Assembly (NCBI RefSeq): GCF_023074075.1
Contig: NZ_JADPKT010000003.1
Location: forward strand, 101,001-165,000
From: Bradyrhizobium sp. 138
GTDB lineage: Bacteria; Pseudomonadota; Alphaproteobacteria; Rhizobiales; Xanthobacteraceae
Reading direction: 5' to 3'
Length of the DNA: 64,000 nucleotides
Part shown: piece by piece, positions 34,245-42,030 of the stretch
Position numbering within the stretch: position 1 is the stretch's first letter
Layout: each line of letters starts with the position of its first letter
The notes under the pieces: model-generated
What the model saw: the letters and a program-made list of their open reading frames with translations, nothing else
What the model was told of the DNA's origin: nothing
Database searches by the model: none
Made by a program: the position numbers and the translations under genes

Positions 34245-34526
34245 CTAATGCGGCTTCTTGTGGCGGCGGCGCGGCGGCGGCTCTTCGGGCGCGTAGTAGG
34301 GATTGACGTCACAGCTCGCCGCAAGTCCGGACGCCGTGGCCCGGCATTGCGGCATCGAGGTGAAAGAGCAGTCGAAATAGTCGCCGCCGCCACCGCCGAA
34401 GCCGCCGCCGCCGGGCGTGTAAACGTGCATGCACACCGGATAGCGCGGGTCGTATCTCTGGGCATTGGCCGGTGCCGCAACGAACAGCGCGGCAATCGCG
34501 GTGAGGGTCAAGATCGGCAGGCGCAT
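34245..34526 (-). CDS. DUF3551 small exported protein (first copy)
   Basis: The 93-residue product has a signal peptide (MRLPILTLTAIAALFVAAPANA), then YDPRYPVCMHVYTPGGG, a Gly-rich insert (GGGGFGGGGGDYF), CSFTSMPQCRATASGLAASC and a basic Pro/Arg/His/Lys tail. It shares the Cys pattern and the YDPRYPVCMHVY and QCRATASG words with its downstream neighbour, indicating a tandem duplication followed by divergence in the Gly loop and tail. ATG 34526 was chosen so that the signal peptide is at the start. Function unknown. Confidence 0.83.
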   Translation of the reverse strand: MRLPILTLTAIAALFVAAPANAQRYDPRYPVCMHVYTPGGGGFGGGGGDYFDCSFTSMPQCRATASGLAASCDVNPYYAPEEPPPRRRHKKPH

Positions 34527-34653
34527 GGACTTAATCCTCGAATCGACGACGTCGGCGGGCGGGTTTGATGCCGACGGCCTGCTATGACATAGCACGAGGC
34601 CGGCGGCGACTGTTCCTGGGGCAGATGACGGCAAGGTGAGCAGGCTAGCGGCG

Positions 34654-36531
34654 CTAGGCGCCCAGCCCCTGCAACACCAGCCGGTTCAGCCGCGCCGCAA
34701 ACGCCGCGGGATCTTCCGGCAATTCGCCGTCCAGGATCTGCGCCTGCTCGAGCAGGAGCAGGCTGAGATCGTCGACATCCCTGGAGCCGGCCTGCGCCTT
34801 GGTGATCGCAGTCACCAGCGGATGGCGCAGATTGATCTCGAGAATCGGCTTGGTCTTCATGCCGCGGTTCTGCTGCGACAGGATGCGCTCGAGCTCACGG
34901 CTCGGGCCCTGGCTGTCGGCGACGAGGCAGGAGGCCGAGCTGGTGAGGCGCGTCGAGGCCTTGACGTCGCTGACGCGCTCGCCGAGTGCGGCCTTGATCA
35001 CGGCGATGGTGGCGGCTTCATCGGCGGCCGGCTCCTCCTTGTTCGCCTCGCCCTTGTCGTCGACGCGCGGAATCAGATCGAGATTGAGATCGCCCTGGCT
35101 CAGCGACTTCAGCGGCTTACCCTCGAACTCCGACGGCATCGAAGTCCAGAAGGCGTCGACGGGGTCGGACAGCAGCAGCACCTCGATGCCGCGCGCGGTC
35201 GCAGCCTCCAGCCGCGGATTGGATTTCAGCCGCTCGATGCTGTCGCCGACGAGATAATAGATCTCGGTCTGGTTCGGCTTGAAATCGGCAATGACCTGCT
35301 TCAACGACCGCTTCTCCCCCGACGTCGTGGTGAAGCGCGACAGCGCGAGCAGCTTTTCGCGACGCTCGAAGTCCTCGTAGATGCCTTCCTTGAGCACCGC
35401 ACCGAACGCGTCCCAGATCTTGGCGAAATTGTCCGGATCCTTCTCGGCGAGGCTTTCGAGCTCCGACACGACCCGGGTCGCCACCGCCTTGCGGATCTGC
35501 ACCAGCTGCGGATTGTTCTGAAGCATCTCGCGGGAGATGTTGAGCGGCAGATCCTCGCTGTCGACGACGCCGCGGATGAAACGCAGATAGCCCGGCAACA
35601 GATCGGCATCATCGGTGATGAAGACACGGCGGACGTAAAGCTTCACCCGGCCCTTGCGGTTCGGCTCGAACAAGTCGAACGGCTTGGTCGAGGGCGCAAA
35701 CAGCAGCACGGCGTAGGAATAGCGGCCCTCGGCGCGGTAATGCAACGTCATCGCGGGATCGTCGAAGGCGGACGCAATCTGCTGATAGGCCTTCTTGTAG
35801 TCGTCCGCGGTCAGCTCGGACTTCGAGCGCTGCCACAACGCACTCGCCGAATTGATTTGGCGCGGCTCGCCTTCTTCCGCCACAAGCTCGATGGGAAACA
35901 GAATATTGTCGGAATAGGCACCGACGATGCGCTCGATCTCGTAGGTCTCGAGGTATTTCTTGGCATCGTCCTTCAGATGCAGAACGATCTCGGTGCCGCG
36001 CGTCACGCGCGCCGCCTCCTCGTCGCTGGCACGGGCGATCTCGAAGCCGGAGCCGCCGGAGGATGTCCAGGTCCAGACGTCGCTCTCGCCGGCGCGGCGG
36101 CTGACCACGACGATCTTCTCGGCGACCATGAAGGCGGAATAGAAGCCGACGCCGAACTGGCCGATCAAGCCGAGGCCGTCCTTGGCCTCCTTCAGCTTCG
36201 ACACGAATGCCTTGGTGCCGGAGCGAGCGATGGTGCCGAGATGATCGATCAGCTCCTGCCGCTCCATGCCGATGCCGTTGTCGGCAATCGTGAGCGTCGT
36301 GGCCTGCTTGTTGGGAATAATGCGGATCTTGGGCGCATCGCCCTCGCCGAGCAGGGCCGGGCTGGCGATCGCCTCGTAGCGCAACTTGTCGCAAGCGTCG
36401 GAGGCATTGGAGACGAGCTCGCGCAGGAAGATGTCGGTCTCCGAATAGACGGAATGCACCATGAGGTGCAGGAGCTCGGAAACCTCGGCCTGGAAAGGCT
36501 GCGTATGCACAGCCGTGTCTGACGTCGTCAT
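34654..36531 (-). CDS. htpG: Molecular chaperone HtpG (Hsp90 family)
   Basis: This 625-residue cytoplasmic ATP-dependent chaperone has the Bergerat ATP site: [30 protein letters not shown] and [18 protein letters not shown], then the middle domain with the catalytic-loop Arg region ([22 protein letters not shown]) and a C-terminal dimerisation part. Length is typical (620-630). It completes folding of clients handed over by DnaK. No CIRCE or heat-shock promoter was found by eye in the 124 bases upstream of the start. Confidence 0.97.
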   Translation of the reverse strand: MTTSDTAVHTQPFQAEVSELLHLMVHSVYSETDIFLRELVSNASDACDKLRYEAIASPALLGEGDAPKIRIIPNKQATTLTIADNGIGMERQELIDHLGTIARSGTKAFVSKLKEAKDGLGLIGQFGVGFYSAFMVAEKIVVVSRRAGESDVWTWTSSGGSGFEIARASDEEAARVTRGTEIVLHLKDDAKKYLETYEIERIVGAYSDNILFPIELVAEEGEPRQINSASALWQRSKSELTADDYKKAYQQIASAFDDPAMTLHYRAEGRYSYAVLLFAPSTKPFDLFEPNRKGRVKLYVRRVFITDDADLLPGYLRFIRGVVDSEDLPLNISREMLQNNPQLVQIRKAVATRVVSELESLAEKDPDNFAKIWDAFGAVLKEGIYEDFERREKLLALSRFTTTSGEKRSLKQVIADFKPNQTEIYYLVGDSIERLKSNPRLEAATARGIEVLLLSDPVDAFWTSMPSEFEGKPLKSLSQGDLNLDLIPRVDDKGEANKEEPAADEAATIAVIKAALGERVSDVKASTRLTSSASCLVADSQGPSRELERILSQQNRGMKTKPILEINLRHPLVTAITKAQAGSRDVDDLSLLLLEQAQILDGELPEDPAAFAARLNRLVLQGLGA

Positions 36532-36656
36532 GCGTTTACCCGGTCAAAACGAAGGGGAAGAAACCCGGGATATAACGCGCGCGTACGGGGGATCAAGTGG
36601 ACGTGAACGATCATGCTCTCGGCAGAAGGACGCCTGGTCCGTCGGCCCGGTGCAGA

Positions 36657-37079
36657 TCAGGTCACGCAGCGGCCGGGCTGGAGCAGTTTTGCCACCTCGG
36701 TCAGGGAGCTGACCATCGGCTCGCAGGCGATCGTCGGCTTGCTGCGGACTTTCTTCTGGTTCTGGAGCAGCACCGGTGGCTTGGCGTTGCCGGTCTCGAT
36801 CACCGCGGGAACCCGCAGCAGCACCGAAGTGTCGGCGAGGTCGTTCAGCCGCATTGAGACGGTGCGGGTGGGCGCTGGTGCCGGCTTGATCTCGGCGAGG
36901 CGGTCGGCCTTGCCGGCACGATGGACGTTATGGGTTGGTGCGTAGTTCGAGCCGTGGCTGGACGTATCGGCGACCGCCTGCCAGCGGTCGGCCAGATCGT
37001 GGCCGGAGGCCAATTGCACCGCGCCGAGCGTTGCGGCAATCGCGACGGCGCCCAAAAATACCTTATGAATCTGTGACAT
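36657..37079 (-). CDS. Small exported protein, hypothetical
   Basis: The 140-residue product has an N-terminal hydrophobic segment (IHKVFLGAVAIAATLGAVQLASG) that may be a signal peptide or anchor, and a mature part with DLADRWQAVADTSSHGS, then a C-terminal QNQKKVRSKPTIACEPMVSSLTEVAKLLQPGRCVT with two Cys suited to a disulfide. The C-terminal CEPMVSSLTEVAKLLQPGRC pattern recurs in small Bradyrhizobium periplasmic proteins as I recall. ATG 37079 was preferred to an in-frame start at 37118. No function can be assigned. Confidence 0.65.
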   Translation of the reverse strand: MSQIHKVFLGAVAIAATLGAVQLASGHDLADRWQAVADTSSHGSNYAPTHNVHRAGKADRLAEIKPAPAPTRTVSMRLNDLADTSVLLRVPAVIETGNAKPPVLLQNQKKVRSKPTIACEPMVSSLTEVAKLLQPGRCVT

Positions 37080-37199
37080 GGCTGTCGGTCCCTCGCCCCA
37101 TGGCGATCGCGGGAACAACGCGGGCGGAGGACCGGGGGTTCTTGGCCGTTACGATCACTTAACCGTGTGCGACAAATGGAGCAGTCTCGCAAAATATTT

Positions 37200-37322
37200 C
37201 GCAAGGCCTGGAACGACTCGCGCAGACAGGAGTCGTCTCAGCAGCCGGCTATTCCCCCCTGCCCCATAAGCCGGCGACGTAGGGCGCGACTGTGGTGATG
37301 CCAGTCGCGCCTTACTTTTTTG
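37200..37322 (+). ncRNA. Candidate trans-acting small RNA with C-rich loop and strong terminator
   Basis: No gene lies on the plus strand here, yet three hairpins follow one another: ACGACTC/GAGTCGT (37213-37219 with 37230-37236), GCCGGCT/AGCCGGC (37244-37250 with 37269-37275) enclosing the 18-base loop ATTCCCCCCTGCCCCATA, and GGCGCGACTG/CAGTCGCGCC (37283-37292 with 37302-37311) followed by TTACTTTTTTGC. The last is a convincing Rho-independent terminator. AAAATA at 37191 could be a -10 element. A C-rich loop of this kind can pair with ribosome-binding sites. The call is by structure only. Confidence 0.6.
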
Positions 37323-37437
37323 CTTTTGCGCTCATCGCCGCTCCCTCGACCTCAAGGACGGAAGGCGATGAAAAACCTCGATGTTTTCGACGTCCCCCGG
37401 CGGCAGAGATCAAGCCAAATCGCCGCCTGGCTTCAGC

Positions 37438-39519
37438 TTACGTACCGCCGGCCTTCAGCAATTGCCGCGCGTCGAGCTCGACCGTCTTGAATCCCCAGTC
37501 CGCCGCAACAGTCACGAGATGCGCCGTACCCCCGGGGCCGTCGGGGTCCTTCTCGCGATTGTAGAGCGCGATCAGCGTCAGGTAGCGCGCTTGCGTGGCG
37601 AGGGCATTGAACATCATCCAGAGATTATTCCGTTGCCAGATATCGTAACCCTTCCTGCCGGACAGCCAGCGAGGCAGATCCTTGGATTCGGCAAGCACGC
37701 GAGGGGTCACGCGTTGGCAGAGTTGCTGATATCGCATCACCCAATCGACCCCGCCGTGATTGACCGATTCGGCCTGGAATTGGGCCTCCGGCAGCGCCAG
37801 CAAGAGCTGCGTGGGGACGTTGAGCTCGTTGCAGACCTCATGGAACAGAATATCGCTGCCGCAAGCCCCGCCTGCGATTCCGAACGCAACGCCGCCATTC
37901 TCGTTCATCTCGGCCTTGACCGCTTTTTCGATCATCTTGCGCGCCGCGGCGACGGCCCCGGGTGTGTTGGGGAAACGCGGGTCATTCTTGTCCCGGCGGG
38001 GCGAGTCCAGCATATGGCCCGTGAAAAGGAGGACCCGCACGGGCAGCGCCGAGGGTTTATCGGGCGCGGCCTGGTTCATCTCCCTCAGTGCGGCTTCGAC
38101 ATTTGCCGATAGCACCCCGAGCTCGCGAAACAGCAGGAGATTGCGCCGCACTGCATCGATTTCGAATGGGCCCACGTTTGCCAGGCCCCTTCGATAGGCG
38201 GTCCCGGCTTGTGCCGGCCTTTCGGCCGTGAGGAACGACAGGTCCGCACGGCTGATTTCCTTCCAGACGTCGAATTTCTCGCCCTTCCGCACCACTTTGT
38301 CATCGTTGCCGACGGCCAGGTGTAACGCTGCAGCGAGACGACCGGCGCGGCGTTCGCTGGTCTTGAGAGCGATCATCGCCGCATCCCCGTCATCGAAACT
38401 TTCGGCCCAGACGTCGGGGAGCGCCTTGGCGAGACCGATCTGGATCGTGAGCATCGCAAGCGCGTTGATCCCCGCATAGAAGCTATCCAGATCTTCGGCG
38501 AAGCCATCGAGATAATGCTGGATGGCGGAGGCAAGATGCGGCGAGCGGAGGGCCTCCTCGCGTTGCGCGTCGGGGGACGCCGCGGCCTGCCAATCGTCAA
38601 TCCATCGCGTCTTGGCATTGCTCCCCAGCAGTGAATGTCCTTCGGCGCGGTGAAACCGCCGCTCCGCCGATTCCTTGGGCGTCTCATCGCGATCATTCGG
38701 CGGCATCGTGCGGGCGAGGACCCGATTGATCGCCTGCTCCGAACGCGTGATGGAGTCGAGCTTTGAATCGGGACCAAGGGCCCTCGCCGCCAGCTTTTGA
38801 TAGATCGTGCCCAGGCGGTAATTGGCCTGAAGATCGTTGCTGTCCAGGCCCCGAAGCAGTTCGAACGTCTCCTTGGCTCCGGCCAAGGCCTTGATCCGAA
38901 ATTGCGCCTCGCCAACAATCCGCAATCCCGCGCTCCCCCATTCGAAACCGCGGACCTCCTGAGCGAGCAGCCGCAGGTCGCCGGCGCGCCCCGCCTTCTG
39001 CGCGATCTCGACCTCTTCCTGGAAATCGAACGGCACGATCATGAGCGCGGCCCGGTCGTGCGGCGTCAGGCGCGGGAGCAACTTGAAGACCGGACTGTCC
39101 TTGTCGGTGTCGGCAAGCGTCGCCCTGAGCGACTCGATGAAGCCAGGGAGCGCGGCGGCAGGGTCCGCAGGGTCGTATTGACCATATCGATCGGTCTGGA
39201 GATCGAAGGGATACTTGTCCTTCGTATCCCTGGCGCGCATCAGCAGGGTGTGCCGATCGCGCAAACCGTGCCGGATACCAAGCTCGTAGAATACGTTGGC
39301 GTTGTGGATGGAGAGGTCGGCGATCACCAGATCGGAGAGCACCAGCAGGCGGAACATATCCTCTCGAATGTTGCCCTGCCGCGTGATCTCAAGCGTGGTG
39401 CGGCCTTCAATTCCGGCCGCCTTGAGCGCAGGTGCGACGAGATCCCTCTCCACCCGATCGAAATCGATGCCGCCCTGCGTGCCGAAGGGACGAACGATGA
39501 AAGCGCGCGTGACTTCCAT
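37438..39519 (-). CDS. Multidomain protein: TIR/deoxyribosyltransferase-like N-terminus, TRAFs-binding-like middle, SLOG-like C-terminus
   Basis: The 693-residue product has three parts. Residues 1-120: an alpha/beta domain with FIVRPFGTQGGIDFDRV, LVIADLSIHNANVFYELGIRHGL (the E of NVFYELG matches the catalytic Glu of TIR-like and nucleoside deoxyribosyltransferase-like domains). Residues about 150-480: helical, TPR-like (LQANYRLGTIYQKLAARALG), resembling the TRAFs-binding region of ASK kinases. Residues about 497-693: a Rossmann-like domain with VLLFTGHMLDS and GIAGGACGSDILFHEVCNEL, typical of SLOG. ATG 39519 has GAGG at fitting distance. It follows a patatin gene and may be its sensor or signal enzyme. 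Confidence 0.75.
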   Translation of the reverse strand: MEVTRAFIVRPFGTQGGIDFDRVERDLVAPALKAAGIEGRTTLEITRQGNIREDMFRLLVLSDLVIADLSIHNANVFYELGIRHGLRDRHTLLMRARDTKDKYPFDLQTDRYGQYDPADPAAALPGFIESLRATLADTDKDSPVFKLLPRLTPHDRAALMIVPFDFQEEVEIAQKAGRAGDLRLLAQEVRGFEWGSAGLRIVGEAQFRIKALAGAKETFELLRGLDSNDLQANYRLGTIYQKLAARALGPDSKLDSITRSEQAINRVLARTMPPNDRDETPKESAERRFHRAEGHSLLGSNAKTRWIDDWQAAASPDAQREEALRSPHLASAIQHYLDGFAEDLDSFYAGINALAMLTIQIGLAKALPDVWAESFDDGDAAMIALKTSERRAGRLAAALHLAVGNDDKVVRKGEKFDVWKEISRADLSFLTAERPAQAGTAYRRGLANVGPFEIDAVRRNLLLFRELGVLSANVEAALREMNQAAPDKPSALPVRVLLFTGHMLDSPRRDKNDPRFPNTPGAVAAARKMIEKAVKAEMNENGGVAFGIAGGACGSDILFHEVCNELNVPTQLLLALPEAQFQAESVNHGGVDWVMRYQQLCQRVTPRVLAESKDLPRWLSGRKGYDIWQRNNLWMMFNALATQARYLTLIALYNREKDPDGPGGTAHLVTVAADWGFKTVELDARQLLKAGGT

Positions 39520-39552
39520 GACTGACATCCTCGGATCTGCATCAGATGCTAA

Positions 39553-39599
39553 AGCATGATCCGGGAAAGTGCGCAGCGGTTTTCCGAAAAGATCATGCT
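39553..39599. repeat. Palindromic repeat with AGCATGATC arms
   Basis: AGCATGATC (39553-39561) pairs with GATCATGCT (39591-39599), enclosing CGGGAAAGTGCGCAGCGGTTTTCCG, whose ends also pair. This class of element occurs between genes throughout the Rhizobiales. It lies at the very 5' end of the SLOG-protein gene, 34 bases before its start codon on the minus strand. Confidence 0.75.
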
Positions 39600-39611
39600 C
39601 AAACAACAACC

Positions 39612-39652
39612 TAAAGCGCGATGACGATTCATCCTAATCGCATCGCGCTTTA
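39612..39652. repeat. Palindromic repeat with TAAAGCGCGATG arms
   Basis: TAAAGCGCGATG (39612-39623) and CATCGCGCTTTA (39641-39652) form a perfect 12-bp stem around a 17-base loop. It directly follows the patatin stop codon on the minus strand. Together with the adjacent AGCATGATC element it fills the 151-base gap between the two module genes and may attenuate read-through. Confidence 0.8.
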
Positions 39653-39670
39653 GCAGCGGCCGCCCCCGGA

Positions 39671-40810
39671 TCAGCTCACATCGAAGCAGGACGGAAAATG
39701 TTCCGGCTTGACCTGCTCCTTCGCGGCAAGCCGTCCGATGTCGGCAAGGTCCGCGAGATTGTTGGGATCATCCATCGCCGCGATCTTCGCCACTGCTTTC
39801 GGCGCAAGGTCGAGCTTGACCGTGGTCTTCAGCCAGCCGGGCTCCAGGAGCACGTTGTAGCGTGCATAGCTGGCCAGCTGCGGGCCACTCTGGCTGTCCA
39901 GCTTCATATCCCCAACAGCTTGGTCGATCGCCCATGGCGTCAGGCAGTTCGTCAGCCATTGCAGCATCGCCTGATTGACGCGTCCGCAATCATCCATGAG
40001 GGATTGCAGCGATCGCAGGCCCTGCTCGGCCGCAGCCATGCCCGTGATCTGTTCCGTCGTGTAAGTCTTCTTGAACGCGCCCGTGCCGACCGAGATCAGC
40101 AACAACTCGTCTCTGCCGGTTGGCCAGCGAAAACCATGGCCATCGAGCGCGGCCAGCATCAGCAGTTGCAACGATGGGTCATTGAAAGGGCTCACACCGC
40201 CGTCGACGAACGCGCCAGCGACGACGTTTCCCTCACGCGAGGAGATGTCGATCTCCTGAGGCGTGAAATAGGTCGGTGCTGCCGTGCTCGCCCGGACCAC
40301 CTTGGTCAAATGCAACTTGCCGTCCTGCGCGGCATATCGAGCGGCGGGATGGTTGTGCAGCGGCCAGGGACTGCCGGTGTCGAGGCGCTTCGTCATGATC
40401 ATCAAACCGGTGCGGATGCGCTCGCTGTCGAGCGTCGTATCTGCCCCGAGTTGCTCATCGAGCGCATCTTGAAGTGGTTCAGATCTAAACTTCGGCGCCA
40501 ACAGCCCGAGCCTCCAGAACTCGGCCTGGAAAACATCCGTCCCGATCCCGGTGTAGAGCTTCTTGAGTTGCTCCACCGTCAATCCACAGGCCAGACCGGC
40601 CGCAATGATCGACCCCGTCGATGTACCCCCGATGAGATCGAAATAGTCGCAGAGCAGGAATTTCGGGTTGTTGAATCGTCTCCTGAACTCCCGCTCCATG
40701 GCTTCAAGATATTCGAGGGTGAGAATGCCGCGTATCCCGCCCCCATCGAGAGCCAGTATCCGCTTCGGTCCGTTCGTCCTGTCCAAATGTTGTTGCTTGG
40801 TCTTGGGCAT
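39671..40810 (-). CDS. Patatin-like phospholipase, effector candidate
   Basis: The 379-residue protein has the oxyanion loop DGGGIRG (residues 22-28), the nucleophile elbow GGTSTGS with Ser64, and the catalytic Asp203 in VDGGVSPFNDP, so the Ser-Asp dyad is intact. There is no signal peptide; it should act on membrane phospholipids from the cytoplasm. GGGAGGG precedes ATG 40810. This form resembles the CapV-like patatins that serve as effectors in CBASS-type defence, and it is followed on the same strand by a TIR-like/SLOG protein. Defence is inference; housekeeping lipid turnover is the alternative. Confidence 0.88.
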   Translation of the reverse strand: MPKTKQQHLDRTNGPKRILALDGGGIRGILTLEYLEAMEREFRRRFNNPKFLLCDYFDLIGGTSTGSIIAAGLACGLTVEQLKKLYTGIGTDVFQAEFWRLGLLAPKFRSEPLQDALDEQLGADTTLDSERIRTGLMIMTKRLDTGSPWPLHNHPAARYAAQDGKLHLTKVVRASTAAPTYFTPQEIDISSREGNVVAGAFVDGGVSPFNDPSLQLLMLAALDGHGFRWPTGRDELLLISVGTGAFKKTYTTEQITGMAAAEQGLRSLQSLMDDCGRVNQAMLQWLTNCLTPWAIDQAVGDMKLDSQSGPQLASYARYNVLLEPGWLKTTVKLDLAPKAVAKIAAMDDPNNLADLADIGRLAAKEQVKPEHFPSCFDVS

Positions 40811-40832
40811 GCGGCCCTCCCAGGCTGCAAAG

Positions 40833-40853
40833 GCAGCCGGCGATGCCGGCTGC
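40833..40853 (-). promoter_or_regulatory. Perfect 9-bp hairpin in the patatin 5' leader
   Basis: GCAGCCGGC, loop of 3, GCCGGCTGC, ending about 23 bases before the start codon. On the minus strand it is followed by CTTTGC, which is too weak for a terminator. It may be an operator, or mRNA structure limiting translation of a potentially toxic lipase. Confidence 0.4.
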
Positions 40854-40982
40854 AGCAATTCGATAGCTCACAATTCTCTTCCGCGACGGCTTACGAAATG
40901 TGCCGAGGCATCAATTCGATCCGGCCTTCAAAACAGGCTGCTTCAAGACAACCATCTTGCAGGAAACACAGCCTAAAGTATA

Positions 40983-41237
40983 GTGATCGAGATTACAGTC
41001 GACAAAGGCCAGACCGGCCTCGCCCTCGTCGTGGCTTCGCGCTGGGAATGCAGAAAAAGACGCCAGAGAAAAACGCCAACCGCGCCACGTGGCCGCCCAG
41101 CCGTCGCAGCCTATCTGATGGACCAGATGGCGAGGCTGATACAAGACGTTGGCCGCAGGATCGAGAGCGGCGACTACCGCGTCACGCTCGCAGATCTGGA
41201 AACCGCCGCATCCCTGCACGACGCGCCTGCATTGTGA
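40983..41237 (+). CDS. Possible small protein, doubtful
   Basis: An 84-codon frame from GTG 40983 encodes a basic N-terminal half (CRKRRQRKTPTAPRGR) and a regular, amphipathic C-terminal half (LMDQMARLIQDVGRRIESGD, then VTLADLETAASLHDAPAL). The C-terminal half looks like real protein, the start has no ribosome site, and no family is recognised. It may be a remnant. Apart from this and the patatin leader hairpin, the stretch 40811-41291 shows nothing else. Confidence 0.3.
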   Translation: MIEITVDKGQTGLALVVASRWECRKRRQRKTPTAPRGRPAVAAYLMDQMARLIQDVGRRIESGDYRVTLADLETAASLHDAPAL

Positions 41238-41291
41238 GTTTGCCGGCGAAGGGACGCCAATGGCAGCGGCGCCCTGCCATCGCTCGAGGCG

Positions 41292-41891
41292 TCAAGAGGC
41301 CTTCCCTGCCAGCCATGTCCGTCCCTCGCCATACAGCTTCTCCACTTCGGCGCCGATCAGGCCCGGCATGTCGCGCTTGACCTTGTAGCCGATCAGCTCC
41401 TGCATGTAGGCGAGATGACGGTAGCCTTCGGGCAGCGCGGCAAGCGCCTTCTGGTCGAGGCGGAGTGTCGCGGCGGGATCGACCGGGTCGATCCGGTCTT
41501 TCTCGTAGATCGGCTGGCGGCGGATGATGCCCCATCGTCCCTGCCGCTTCTCCAGGAAATCGTAGAAGCGCCCGGTGCAGACGACATCGCAGAGCACGTC
41601 GTGTACCGGGGCGCGCTGCGAGATCGTCATCTTGGTCTGTGCGATGGCCCGCTCGCCTGAGAGGTCGATGCTGGTGCCGCCGAGGAAGTGCAGGATGCGC
41701 ACGCCCCTGGCGAAGCCCTCCTGGCTGACGCGCATGAAATCCCGCGCCGGCCCCTGAAACCAGGTCGCGGACATCCAGCCCTCCTCGTGCCAGACCGTGG
41801 CAAAGCGATCCCAGTCGCCGGCGTCGCGCCAGACCGCCCAGTTCTCGACGAGGTCGCGGATGGCGAGGCGATCGAGGAGTTGCTGGTCCAT
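41292..41891 (-). CDS. NTF2-like (SnoaL-type) protein
   Basis: This 199-residue protein begins DQQLLDRLAIRDLVENWAVWRDAGDWDRFATVW, the usual opening of NTF2-like proteins with a D-x-x-x-W pocket; later, GRFYDFLEKRQGRWGIIRRQPIYEKDRIDPV provides the cone-forming strands. Such proteins act as small-molecule isomerases, dehydratases or hydroxylase partners. ATG 41891 has GGAG eight bases before it; an in-frame GTG lies two codons earlier. It is close to the PhyR gene but separated by a strong hairpin. Substrate unknown. Confidence 0.78.
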   Translation of the reverse strand: MDQQLLDRLAIRDLVENWAVWRDAGDWDRFATVWHEEGWMSATWFQGPARDFMRVSQEGFARGVRILHFLGGTSIDLSGERAIAQTKMTISQRAPVHDVLCDVVCTGRFYDFLEKRQGRWGIIRRQPIYEKDRIDPVDPAATLRLDQKALAALPEGYRHLAYMQELIGYKVKRDMPGLIGAEVEKLYGEGRTWLAGKAS

Positions 41892-41973
41892 GTGCACGTC
41901 TCCGATTGGGGGCGATGCACGAGGTTTGAGCGGCGAATTCGATGTCCGTCAAGCCGGCCGACGGCCATAAAGG

Positions 41974-42001
41974 ATCCGGCGTGCCTTGCAGCACGCCGGA
42001 T
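41974..42001. terminator. 10-bp perfect hairpin between phyR and the NTF2-like gene
   Basis: ATCCGGCGTG, loop CCTTGCAG, CACGCCGGAT. On the minus strand it comes 29 bases after the phyR stop and is followed by CCTTTATGG, so the T-run is poor. It may still end or stabilise the phyR transcript. Confidence 0.5.
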
Positions 42002-42030
42002 CAGATCATTTCACCATATGGCCGGCTCTG

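Noticed and set aside
34636..36522. A 628-codon open frame on the plus strand, opposite htpG
   Set aside because: It mirrors htpG codons, has no domain words and no ribosome site; htpG is unmistakable.
37438..40858. Full CBASS operon
   Set aside because: No CD-NTase (GS-x-DxD) gene, ubiquitin-like Cap genes or TRIP13/HORMA genes lie nearby; only the patatin effector resembles CBASS.
41041..41380. Alternative Arg-rich plus-strand frame downstream of the patatin gene
   Set aside because: It overlaps the NTF2-like gene's 3' end, has no start signal and no domain words.
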